From contig JAYYVF010000060.1 in assembly GCA_036343635.1 (NCBI GenBank), positions 1 through 61,515 of the forward strand: a stretch of DNA of 61,515 nucleotides, in the 5' to 3' direction. Source of the stretch: GCA-2693325 sp036343635 (lineage in GTDB: Bacteria; Latescibacterota; UBA2968; UBA8231). The notes under the pieces are model-generated. The model did no database searches and was not told the DNA's origin. It worked only from the letters and a program-made list of their open reading frames with translations. The translations under genes and the position numbers were made by a program. This document shows, in pieces, positions 53,918-61,515 of the stretch (the first letter of the stretch is position 1; each line of letters begins with the position of its first letter).

Positions 53918-54907
53918 TTACTTCTTTAATTTTTCTTCACGTTCATAAGCATTCGCGCTATCCTCTATCCGCCCCTGTCTAGCATAAATACCACCAATTT
54001 CTCGCCATATTATTCCATTTTCAGGAGTCCGTTCAGTCAACAACTTCAACAATGGAAAGGCACTCTGGTCATCATCCATCAACAGATAGGTAATCGCCAA
54101 ATTGTATAGAGCATCATTATCTTGAGGATCTATCTCAACAGCTTTGGAAAACGCTGTTAAGGCCTTGGGATAATCTTTTCGATTCCAATACAAATTACCG
54201 AGACTAACGTGGGGAGAGATGTCCGACGGATCAATTTCTGAAGCCATCAAAAAATTCTTTTCGGCATTCTTTAAATCTTCCGTGTTTATTTGTGCAATAG
54301 CTAAATTATAACGGCCCTCGAAGTGTAGAGAATCCAAAACAACAACCTTAGATAAGGTCTCTATGGCAGGTCCAAACGCTTCCTCTTGAATTTGAAAAAT
54401 CCCTATTTGTGACATCAGATCGACATCTTTGCTCTGTTTAACTATAAAATCGTATATAGCTAACGCATCTTTGGCTCTTTCGGAACGAGAATACAGAACT
54501 GCTAAATTCTGCCAAGCGTCCAGTCTCTCTTTGTCAATAACAGTTGCCTCACGAAATGCCTCTACAGCCTTGACTATGTCGTCATTCATCCAGCTGACGC
54601 CCTCGTTGAAGCGGCTTATCCATAACCGATCAAGAGTGGAATCGATTCCTTTTTGAAATTCACTTCCCGAGGCGACATCAAAAGACTTGACCATTTCCCC
54701 ATATTCGCCTTCACCACCATAAATTTTTCCCAGCGAATAATGAGCTTCCATATTTTCCGGATCTGCTTCTAAAACGATCAACCACTGTTCTTTGGCTTTT
54801 AAAAAGTCGCCCTGTTTTTCATAGAGTTTAGCTGCGGTCATTGTCGAACTTTGACAAGCCCCAAACACTAAAACACAAGACAAAAATCCTATAAATCTAC
54901 GTCTCAT
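53918..54907 (-). CDS. TPR-repeat lipoprotein
   Basis: 329 residues from the ATG at 54907, which has GGGAGG six or seven bases upstream (an in-frame TTG at 54922 adds five residues). A lipobox LVFGAC puts the lipidated Cys at about 18. At least six tetratricopeptide repeats follow, such as EAHYSLGKIYGGEGEYGEMV, LDAWQNLAVLYSRSERA and HVSLGNLYWNRKDYPKAL. It probably scaffolds a periplasmic or outer-membrane complex. It lies between the membrane cluster and the permease pair in the position where a binding protein would be expected. Confidence 0.85.
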   Translation of the reverse strand: MRRRFIGFLSCVLVFGACQSSTMTAAKLYEKQGDFLKAKEQWLIVLEADPENMEAHYSLGKIYGGEGEYGEMVKSFDVASGSEFQKGIDSTLDRLWISRFNEGVSWMNDDIVKAVEAFREATVIDKERLDAWQNLAVLYSRSERAKDALAIYDFIVKQSKDVDLMSQIGIFQIQEEAFGPAIETLSKVVVLDSLHFEGRYNLAIAQINTEDLKNAEKNFLMASEIDPSDISPHVSLGNLYWNRKDYPKALTAFSKAVEIDPQDNDALYNLAITYLLMDDDQSAFPLLKLLTERTPENGIIWREIGGIYARQGRIEDSANAYEREEKLKK

Positions 54908-55016
54908 TGGAATTCCTCCCAATTTCGATTAACGCAAACAACTTTCAAATACCAGCTATCATACATTATAAAGGACACCCTCAAAAAAATTCTACTTCAA
55001 GTCCTTAGACCGAGTA

Positions 55017-55739
55017 TCAAAGTAGGTGTAACCAATCGTCCATCAAAAAGGAAATGCGTCCAATCAAAAGCGACAATCGAGCCATTATCGTATACCCAAA
55101 AGAAGCCCCAAACGATATCATCAAGAAAGCAATACCTAATCGTGAGACCTTTCCAACAACTCCTTTATGTTCCAACGAGAAAAAAAAGTAGACCAAAACG
55201 GACACCACTCCCATAAGTATAACCAAGAGATCGAGCCCCGCTAAACTCCAACTTAATGGTTGAAGGGTTGCCTCTACCTGAGCCAAAATAAACGAGGAGA
55301 TAGTACGCGGTATTGTTAGACCAGCACCAAGCCCCACAAAAAATGCAAAAGACAATCTACTCAACCAACTGAAACGCCGTGAAAACCGGGTAAGCATGAG
55401 CAAGCCAAGCAATGTAGGTACAAGCAACCATACATCTCCGGGGTCACCTTCACCCTGACTTAAGTCTATTAGTCTAACCCAAATTTCTCCGTAAATGGTC
55501 GGATACCAATACTGACCAAACACGTAGGCAGCAGCCACCCCAACAAAAAGGTTTTCTGCCATTTTGAAAAAAGGATTGTCTTTATATAGGAAGCTATATA
55601 GGGCTAAGGTAAGGCCAGCAGCTACCATAATACCCAGACCTTCCCAATCCATTTGCAAATCGTCATTAATCAACAATGCGATATTTACCGATGCAAACAA
55701 TATCAATACTGCTAAAAAAATGGCCTTATCACGCGTCAA
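55017..55739 (-). CDS. polytopic membrane protein of unknown function (MutL/DUF6754 cluster)
   Basis: 240 residues with about seven predicted transmembrane segments, beginning AIFLAVLILFASVNIALLI and LGIMVAAGLTLALYSFLY, and a GIAFLMISFGASFGYTIMAR helix near the end; a hydrophilic loop FGQYWYPTIYGEIWVRLIDL lies near 95. The start is TTG, with GGGAG ten bases upstream. I do not recognise the family. It follows the 276-residue gene by 18 bp. Confidence 0.7.
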   Translation of the reverse strand: MTRDKAIFLAVLILFASVNIALLINDDLQMDWEGLGIMVAAGLTLALYSFLYKDNPFFKMAENLFVGVAAAYVFGQYWYPTIYGEIWVRLIDLSQGEGDPGDVWLLVPTLLGLLMLTRFSRRFSWLSRLSFAFFVGLGAGLTIPRTISSFILAQVEATLQPLSWSLAGLDLLVILMGVVSVLVYFFFSLEHKGVVGKVSRLGIAFLMISFGASFGYTIMARLSLLIGRISFLMDDWLHLL

Positions 55740-55757
55740 AAAAATCTATCTCCCAGC

Positions 55758-56588
55758 CTACCATGGAATGCGTCGAGAAAGAAAGTAAGCAATGTTACCA
55801 AAAACTATGAAGACAACAATAATCAAGTGCGCCATGGATTGAGCACTCATCCCAGCGGTTGCTTTACCAGATCGTTTCAACAAGGCCTCGTATTCTGCGG
55901 CACCTGACAAGCCGCCCAATACACCAACCATCTGTCCGGACTGAATAAACGGAAATAGATCAGGAGCCATCACAGCGGTGCAACCTCCACCAAAAGAAAA
56001 TCCATATTTTTCTTGACCGTAAGGGATCCACCAAAATTCTATAGAGTCACCAGCAGCAAGATCAAATACGAAGTCAAAATCTCTGAGAGACAGTGGTTCG
56101 GCGGTCAACTCCAAACTTTCCAATGGAGTCCCGTGATTGTCTACCGGAAACGCGTCCCGTATACTCTGTCCCATGTTAAGTATCACGCTATAATTACCGG
56201 GTTTGTACCCTGTAAATACATAATCTACTCCATAGACTTTGCCAAATTCGAGAGCCGTTTCTTCTATTACTTGCTGGGCCAATCCCGTGGCTTCAGGCCA
56301 CAATGAAATTGCTATCACCTTGACATCTCGACTGAAACAGTGGCGCAATATTGCTCTGGCCATCGGCTGCATCTCTGGCACCGTGCTGGCACCATATGAA
56401 AAGCTCAATAATACAATACCTTTATTCTCTGCAACATCTTCCAATTCATGATAAATAGATCGAACGGGGTCGGTAGGATTAATTGGAAGCGGACAACTTT
56501 TTAAAAGCGGTCCGGCAACACCAAGAAACACGAAAACAAAAATAATTCGTCTGTCTATATGCATAAGTCGATGAAGAATTCTATTCAT
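55758..56588 (-). CDS. membrane-anchored extracytoplasmic protein of unknown function (MutL/DUF6754 cluster)
   Basis: 276 residues. One N-terminal helix (about 14-30), an extracytoplasmic alpha/beta domain (about 35-245) and one C-terminal helix (LIIVVFIVFGNIAYFLSR). The domain has alternating strands and helices, e.g. KGIVLLSFSYGASTVPEM, VKVIAISLWPEATGLA and FGGGCTAVMAPDLFPFIQSG. The Cys in CPLPINP near 32 could be a lipid site but lacks a clean lipobox. Family not recognised; its start overlaps the upstream stop by 4 bp. Confidence 0.7.
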   Translation of the reverse strand: MNRILHRLMHIDRRIIFVFVFLGVAGPLLKSCPLPINPTDPVRSIYHELEDVAENKGIVLLSFSYGASTVPEMQPMARAILRHCFSRDVKVIAISLWPEATGLAQQVIEETALEFGKVYGVDYVFTGYKPGNYSVILNMGQSIRDAFPVDNHGTPLESLELTAEPLSLRDFDFVFDLAAGDSIEFWWIPYGQEKYGFSFGGGCTAVMAPDLFPFIQSGQMVGVLGGLSGAAEYEALLKRSGKATAGMSAQSMAHLIIVVFIVFGNIAYFLSRRIPW

Positions 56589-57253
56589 CCTGAGTTCCCA
56601 CCCAAATACGATCTTTCTATACCAAAAATAATCCGCAGTGAGGTTGCTATAGCACCCAAAGAAACACCTAGAAGAATTCCGCGTTTGGCTGCCAAATTAG
56701 GGACATTAAGTAACCAATCTGCTGCTTGAGGAATATATTCAGAGATGAATGAACCAATTGGAACCCGCCCAAGCATCACCACGATCGCCGCAACCAGTAA
56801 CATCGCCGCTTCGGGTGTTCTGGCACGAAAGGTCCTGTAAGCCGCAGAAGCAATAAAAAAAGCCAAAATCGAAAACATGGTAGACGAACAAGCAACGTGC
56901 ACATATTCAAACAACCATTGATATCCATTCTCGCTAGCAGATCCTATAACTTGAGGTGCAAATGGCCCCTCTCCACTATTATATATCACAAAAAACATCA
57001 TGATACTAAAACCACTAAAAACGACTGCACTATAACCCCAACCGGCTACCTTTTGACGAATTCTTTGCAAATGCAGATTCAATAAACTGTAGAGCCCTAA
57101 CAGATACGAAAACGCAAAAACCACACGCAACCACAAAGCCATTTCACGCTCAATATTCTGGGCTATAGAGTGTGGGACATAGTAAATTGCGATTCCCAAC
57201 ATCCCAAACAAAAAAGCGACAATTACAGGAACAGTGCGACTAAAAAATAGCAT
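56585..57253 (-). CDS. polytopic membrane protein of unknown function (MutL/DUF6754 cluster)
   Basis: 222 residues with about six helices, opening with VPVIVAFLFGMLGIAIYYV and containing FAFSYLLGLYSLLNLHL, AVVFSGFSIMMFFVI and MLLVAAIVVMLGRVPIG. A loop of about 30 residues (NSGEGPFAPQVIG) faces outside or inside. No family recognised. It sits between the DUF6754 gene (9-bp gap) and the 276-residue gene (4-bp overlap). Confidence 0.7.
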   Translation of the reverse strand: MLFFSRTVPVIVAFLFGMLGIAIYYVPHSIAQNIEREMALWLRVVFAFSYLLGLYSLLNLHLQRIRQKVAGWGYSAVVFSGFSIMMFFVIYNSGEGPFAPQVIGSASENGYQWLFEYVHVACSSTMFSILAFFIASAAYRTFRARTPEAAMLLVAAIVVMLGRVPIGSFISEYIPQAADWLLNVPNLAAKRGILLGVSLGAIATSLRIIFGIERSYLGGNSG

Positions 57254-57262
57254 GAAGAACCC

Positions 57263-58483
57263 TTAGTAAGACGAGAACAATTGTTTTAATATCGTTATTT
57301 CGAATGTTGACAAAAAGGAGCCTATAATAAGCACTACAATTATTAGCGCTTTCCCCATATCTTGTCCTTTTAGGCTACCCAACAGTTTTGGTTCACGAGA
57401 CAAATAAGCACTCGCAGCGTACAGCTCCTCACCTAACAAAGTGTAATCACATGTAGTCACGAAGAACGGTAACTGAGTAAAGGCGTCGGTCCCAGCAATC
57501 TGTATCGCTCCGGTAGTCGCGCCTGTCTCTGCTAATAGGAGCGACTCAGCATAGAAATAACCCATCATTATGTGGGCGGCCGGACGATCTCGAATCATAA
57601 TTCCTTCCGTCGCCGCAGCGTAACTAAATTGTTCTGTTCCCGCTACAAAAACATGGTCCGGGTTAAACGAGTCCGGTCGACCGGCTTCAAAATAAGAGGC
57701 CTGAACCGTCTCCTGACTAACAGACATCACCACTGGATCGGGAGCAACAACCCGAAGAGCCGTATCATAAAGTGCCGTCTTTCCCGCAATGCGGCCGAGA
57801 ATATTGACAGCCGCAATGGTAGAAATCTGACTCATGTCTCTCAAGCCGTGAATAAACAATACGGGTTTACCCATCTCGGTCGCGCGCCCTAATGCTTCGT
57901 CAAGTGCCTCTAATCCACCTATTCTACGGATGTATAGTGCCTTTCTACGAGCAATACCGATATATCCCAAGATCAAAACGGAAAAAGCCGAAGCGATCAA
58001 AAGGTTGTTCAGCTTGGCCCAGTTAAAAAAATTCTCGCTTGCCGTTCCTTGTACGACAGCACTACGCGTGGAATTTTGGCCTTCATGCAATTCGAGACGC
58101 ACAAAATACTTTTTACCATTTTCGATTAAATCATCGCCCTGCTGGCCAATAAATTTATCGACAATATAAAATTGACCGTCATGACGAGGGTTCAAAGCAT
58201 TTTGAAACCCAAAAAGATCTGGCGCATCTGACTGAAATCCACCGTTAGACTTTTGCTCGCCAACAAGAAAAAATGGCCCATCTATAGAATCTGAAATAAA
58301 TATCCGGTATACTCCGTCGGTTAGCATTACGTCTGGTCGGTCCCATATACAGACCAAACGTCCTCCATCATCGTTCGGAGCATCTAACACTTGAACGCCC
58401 GTCAAAGGAGACATTGCCTTCGCACATTGGTCCGACATCGTAATGTATAAAACTGAAAAAACGATCCAACCGAAAAAATTCAA
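57263..58483 (-). CDS. DUF6754 membrane protein (MutL cluster)
   Basis: 406 residues. An export signal, a fibronectin-like extracytoplasmic domain (about 26-155), one helix near 160-180, a cytoplasmic alpha/beta domain (about 190-370) and a C-terminal helix. The cytoplasmic domain has PVLFIHGLRDMSQISTIAAV, HVFVAGTEQFSYAAATEG and TGAIQIAGTDAFTQLPFF, which I associate with DUF6754. The start is TTG with GAGGAG at suitable spacing; the barrel-sandwich gene ends 6 bp upstream. Confidence 0.72.
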   Translation of the reverse strand: MNFFGWIVFSVLYITMSDQCAKAMSPLTGVQVLDAPNDDGGRLVCIWDRPDVMLTDGVYRIFISDSIDGPFFLVGEQKSNGGFQSDAPDLFGFQNALNPRHDGQFYIVDKFIGQQGDDLIENGKKYFVRLELHEGQNSTRSAVVQGTASENFFNWAKLNNLLIASAFSVLILGYIGIARRKALYIRRIGGLEALDEALGRATEMGKPVLFIHGLRDMSQISTIAAVNILGRIAGKTALYDTALRVVAPDPVVMSVSQETVQASYFEAGRPDSFNPDHVFVAGTEQFSYAAATEGIMIRDRPAAHIMMGYFYAESLLLAETGATTGAIQIAGTDAFTQLPFFVTTCDYTLLGEELYAASAYLSREPKLLGSLKGQDMGKALIIVVLIIGSFLSTFEITILKQLFSSY

Positions 58484-58489
58484 AATTAC

Positions 58490-59611
58490 TTACTCCTCAA
58501 TCATTTCTACATTAGCACGTGGAACTACCGCACGCTCCCCATCTTCAAATTCTACCTCTAACACACGAACTACAGCTCCCGATTCTATCCGTTGTAAATT
58601 AAGAGGAAGTCCACTAACCCGCCCAATCCTTCCAAAAAATGGTATTCGAATCACCCGCAACAGATCTCCAGGTCGTATCCCTTTACTGAAAGAAGTTCCA
58701 ACATCTTCAAAATCATCGAATTCTTTTTCAAAAGGAATAATAATTTCCGGTCGCAACACCCCCGCACGTATCTGAGTAGCTCCTGAAATAGAAGCCTGTT
58801 TTCCGTCACAAGAATCAAGAATACTAAAAGTTTTTTGAGCTATAGGAATTTCACCAAAACCTTCGGTGAGTACTAACGTAATCCCGATGTCCTCATCTCC
58901 CGTAATTGCAACTCCCAGGTCATAACCAAGTAATATTCGCAAATCTTGATCTCGAATTCCTCCTCCAATCAACCCAACAGCCCCCCGATCTCTTGCCTTT
59001 GAAATCATTTCAGCTGTTACCAATCGGCCAACTACTATAATTTTCCCTTCACACTCATTAGGCAAGTGTGTTAAAAGCTCTCCGGATGTACTGGTTGCCA
59101 CAACAAGTGTCCCCCACGTCTCGCCCCCCACACCAAATATTCCCTGTATAAGACTACCTTGAGTCTGAACTGATATCCCCGTTTCCTTATAAACCTCTAT
59201 AACTTTACCTGGAATATAAGCCTGGACCTCCACTGGACGGGCCGGCTTTCGCAAAATTACTTGGCCCGTAACAACAGATATACTCTCGACAGACCCTGTC
59301 ACAGGTGAAGACACCGTAGTCTTCAACCAAGATATAATAGGTTTTGTCTCGGCCAACGTGGCACCTTCCTGAACATGATCACCCTCCTGATGAAGCATAT
59401 GAGAAGCGACGTCAGATGGACTACAGCCCAGACGGTTCGCCAGATTTAAAGCAACGACTTCTCCAGGTAAATCTGTTCGTGCTACAATCTGATCCCTCTC
59501 GACACTGTCACCTTTGTTAACAACTACGGTACCTGTCAACGGCAACTTCCTCTCTCGTCTTACAGTAGTACCTTTAGTTACACGGAGTCCTGGTGTATAT
59601 GAATGTGCCAT
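58490..59611 (-). CDS. protein with biotinyl/lipoyl-like repeats and KOW-like C-terminus (MutL cluster)
   Basis: 373 residues. Segments around 20-60, 85-115 and 125-150 look like barrel-sandwich (biotinyl/lipoyl-like) modules: GTVVVNKGDSVERDQIVART, HVQEGATLAETKP and SSPVTGSVESISVVTG. None shows the biotin Met-Lys-Met or lipoyl Asp-Lys pattern. A middle alpha/beta domain (KIIVVGRLVTAEMI, GVAITGDEDIGITLVL) follows, and a C-terminal KOW-like strand set (PFFGRIGRVSGLP, VPRANVEMIEE). No signal peptide, so cytosolic. Its ATG overlaps the MutL stop (TAATG). Confidence 0.65.
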   Translation of the reverse strand: MAHSYTPGLRVTKGTTVRRERKLPLTGTVVVNKGDSVERDQIVARTDLPGEVVALNLANRLGCSPSDVASHMLHQEGDHVQEGATLAETKPIISWLKTTVSSPVTGSVESISVVTGQVILRKPARPVEVQAYIPGKVIEVYKETGISVQTQGSLIQGIFGVGGETWGTLVVATSTSGELLTHLPNECEGKIIVVGRLVTAEMISKARDRGAVGLIGGGIRDQDLRILLGYDLGVAITGDEDIGITLVLTEGFGEIPIAQKTFSILDSCDGKQASISGATQIRAGVLRPEIIIPFEKEFDDFEDVGTSFSKGIRPGDLLRVIRIPFFGRIGRVSGLPLNLQRIESGAVVRVLEVEFEDGERAVVPRANVEMIEE

Positions 59612-61407
59612 TACAAAGGAACCTCATAAAGAGACATCGCTTGTTGCCACTCCATCAACTGTGTAACTCGTTTGGCTTCATCAGCCTGATCTATAGTTAA
59701 AGGGCGACCACGAGCATCTATTACAAGACCTACCAAACCACCACCAACACTTACATTCATTTTCTCACCTTTGCCACCTCCAAGATCTAACCCTTTTGTT
59801 GGCATTAATTCTATGTCAGCCAGTTCCTCTTCCCGTAATGGGAAACACTGTATTTGACCTGTTTTCAATTCACCTTCCACATAACCGCCCGGCAAATTCA
59901 ACTTGAAACTTAGGCTTATATCACCTTGATCCGCTACCCCAACTGGAGCAACACACGTGCCTAGGCGTACTAAGCAATCGCGCTCAAAAACTTCCGTCGC
60001 AGCACGAGCATTTAACTTCGACAATACACCCAAATGCGGCATCATAAAAATACTATCTACTGCTAAACGAGTAACTCCCTCGGGCTGAAAAGCATCGACA
60101 AGCATTGCCATCGCCTGTTCACGACGTGGAGCATGTGACAAAACTCCGCCACTCCCCACAATTAAATCTATATTCATCATTTCAATTAGATCCCTCTCGT
60201 CTTCATTTTGATCAAAAACCTCCGAGAGTGTCCGCTTCATCTGTACACCTTTTAAGCCAACTGCGAACTCGCGGTGTTGTTGAAATGCTAACTTCAAGGC
60301 CTCTCGAGCAACTGCTTGCTCTATTTGCAATTCATTCAACGTATGTGGAACCGTTGTCGGTCGAATCATTTTGTTTTTTATTCGATCTCTTAAATCAGCT
60401 GATTGCAAATCAAAGGGAATCCAGCGCAGTATATTTGGCAATCCTGATTCGGCCAATACATTCGAAATACTATATGACATACCCAGATTCGCGCTGACAC
60501 TTCGATTAAATACTCCAGAAAAGACACTAAATACGTCGGTAGTGGCTCCCCCAATATCAACGCCAATAACGTTCAAATCCGACTCGCTTGAAATTGTCTG
60601 GATGATTTCACCAACAGCGGCCGGAGTGGGCATAATCGGCGTATCTGTCCAATCCATCAATTTCGCATAACCGGGTGCCTGCGCCATAACATGCTCTAAA
60701 AAAAGGTCATGTATTACTTGCCGCGCTGGTCCTAAATTTTCTTCTTCTAAAACAGCTCGAATATTTTCTGTGATTTTGAGAGCAGTTTTGTGGCCCAAAA
60801 TACGATGAACTTCAGGCGTAGCATCAGAATTACCTGCAAAAATTACGGGCAGTTTAAAATCACGTCCAAACCTAGGCTGTGGATCCGCAGCACTTATATA
60901 CTGAGCCAATTCAACAACGTGTTTGACAGTACCGCCATCTGTTCCACCCGCCAATAAAACCATGTCAGGCCGCAACCGGCGGATGCGCTCTACCTTTTCA
61001 TGCGGTAAGCGGCCATCATTGGAACATAACACATCCATAACTATGGCACCTGCACCAAGTGCACAACGTTGTGCGCTTTCACCTGACATCGAATCAATCA
61101 CGCCCGATACAACCATTTGCAATCCGCCACCAGCACTACTAGTAGAAATATAAACATCAACGCCGCGTTTAGATTCTGCAGGTGTAATTATATGCTCACC
61201 TTCTAATATTTCCCTTCCAGACAGCTCTTCTATTTCTTGAATTGCATTTAGAACACCGCGAGTAACATCTTCAAATGGGGACTCCACTGTTGTCGGAGCT
61301 TCACCGCGATACGTCTGCCGATATTCCCCATCCACTTTTTCGATCAAAATTGCTTTTGTCGTTGTGCTTCCACAATCTGTGGCAACTATCACCTTTAATT
61401 CACTCAA
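59611..61407 (-). CDS. MutL/GlmL-family ASKHA ATPase
   Basis: 598 residues. Phosphate motif 1 is VIVATDCGSTTTKAI and motif 2 IGVDIGGATTDVFSVF; ISTSSAGGGLQMVVSGVI, MVLLAGGTDGGTVKHVVELA and LIVGSGGVLSHAP complete the family known as MutL, GlmL or glutamate mutase L. GlmL was linked to reactivation of coenzyme B12-dependent glutamate mutase, but no mutase gene is in the window and the surroundings are membrane genes. The start is TTG at 61407, overlapping the end of an upstream gene. Confidence 0.85.
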   Translation of the reverse strand: MSELKVIVATDCGSTTTKAILIEKVDGEYRQTYRGEAPTTVESPFEDVTRGVLNAIQEIEELSGREILEGEHIITPAESKRGVDVYISTSSAGGGLQMVVSGVIDSMSGESAQRCALGAGAIVMDVLCSNDGRLPHEKVERIRRLRPDMVLLAGGTDGGTVKHVVELAQYISAADPQPRFGRDFKLPVIFAGNSDATPEVHRILGHKTALKITENIRAVLEEENLGPARQVIHDLFLEHVMAQAPGYAKLMDWTDTPIMPTPAAVGEIIQTISSESDLNVIGVDIGGATTDVFSVFSGVFNRSVSANLGMSYSISNVLAESGLPNILRWIPFDLQSADLRDRIKNKMIRPTTVPHTLNELQIEQAVAREALKLAFQQHREFAVGLKGVQMKRTLSEVFDQNEDERDLIEMMNIDLIVGSGGVLSHAPRREQAMAMLVDAFQPEGVTRLAVDSIFMMPHLGVLSKLNARAATEVFERDCLVRLGTCVAPVGVADQGDISLSFKLNLPGGYVEGELKTGQIQCFPLREEELADIELMPTKGLDLGGGKGEKMNVSVGGGLVGLVIDARGRPLTIDQADEAKRVTQLMEWQQAMSLYEVPL

Positions 61408-61515
61408 GCCTACTCATTTCATTTTCCCAACGCCCAATAGCATCTAAAAAGTGATCTATAGATTCCCGACGTTCGAGTAAACGGACGACACAATTACATT
61501 CTTCATTCGAAAAAA
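61400..61515 (-). CDS. C-terminal end of an unidentified protein (5' part outside the window)
   Basis: The last 38 codons of a frame that enters from the right edge and stops with TGA at 61400-61402. The visible end, VVRLLERRESIDHFLDAIG and then RWENEMSRLE, is hydrophilic and helical. It overlaps the MutL start by 8 bp, so it is the next gene of the same operon. Too little is visible to name it. Confidence 0.6.
   Translation of the reverse strand, partial: FSNEECNCVVRLLERRESIDHFLDAIGRWENEMSRLE

Noticed and set aside
59611..61407. Annotation as glutamate mutase repair protein GlmL
   Set aside because: The family fits, but no B12-dependent mutase is present and the operon is membrane-related, so the function was left open.

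Overview
The window looks like chromosomal DNA of an uncultured, Gram-negative, low-to-medium GC bacterium. The signs of an outer membrane are two FadL/PorV-type beta-barrel proteins, several lipoproteins and a periplasmic HtrA. A PorX-type regulator (response regulator plus PglZ), a bactofilin, a group II geranylgeranylglyceryl phosphate synthase and a MutL/GlmL-type ATPase operon fit the FCB superphylum or a relative such as Latescibacterota, Marinimicrobia or KSB1. That placement is inference from gene content; no rRNA is present. Three clues conflict mildly with a typical Gram-negative: a large, Alu-domain SRP RNA, the Firmicute-like order tadA - SRP RNA - dnaX - recR, and a flagellin.

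Layout. 1-5.5 kb (minus): two outer-membrane proteins, tsaE, then a PorX-like regulator and its histidine kinase. 5.6-10.3 kb: a DUF2279 protein, a short flagellin, a bactofilin, a 2-phosphoglycerate kinase-like protein and a sugar epimerase. 10.3-10.5 kb: a well-formed promoter followed about 30 bp later by a strong terminator, predicting a stand-alone RNA of about 57 nt. 10.6-13.1 kb: zwf-glk. 13.1-25.4 kb: an accessory metabolic region with a SelA-like PLP enzyme, an enolase-superfamily dehydratase, glyA, a xylulokinase-like kinase, a membrane dipeptidase, a uronate-dehydrogenase-like SDR, a SPOUT methylase, an operon holding both halves of the plant Tm-1 protein with a cupin, a temptin-like protein, a PAP2 phosphatase and an orphan P-loop kinase. 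25.5-34.9 kb: hemH, an esterase, a degenerate GH78-like protein, htrA, and an outer-membrane protein/lipoprotein pair.

35-47.9 kb is a housekeeping block read leftward: tadA, two tRNA-Ser, tRNA-Ala, SRP RNA, dnaX, recR, pgsA, pgpA, recA, recX, alaS, a GGGP synthase gene broken by one in-frame TGA, ptsH, ptsI and metK. 48-51.6 kb: a carbamoyltransferase with SxtJ, and a divergent lysA-like gene.

51.6-61.5 kb is the most unusual part: a leftward run of ten genes. It holds the end of an unknown gene, a MutL/GlmL ASKHA ATPase, a protein with biotinyl/lipoyl-like repeats and a KOW-like end, a DUF6754 membrane protein, three more unrecognised membrane proteins, a TPR lipoprotein and two OppB/OppC-type permeases. 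Start/stop overlaps tie the first seven together. I read it as a membrane complex with a cytosolic ATPase, possibly coupled to peptide-type transport; its function is undescribed as far as I know.
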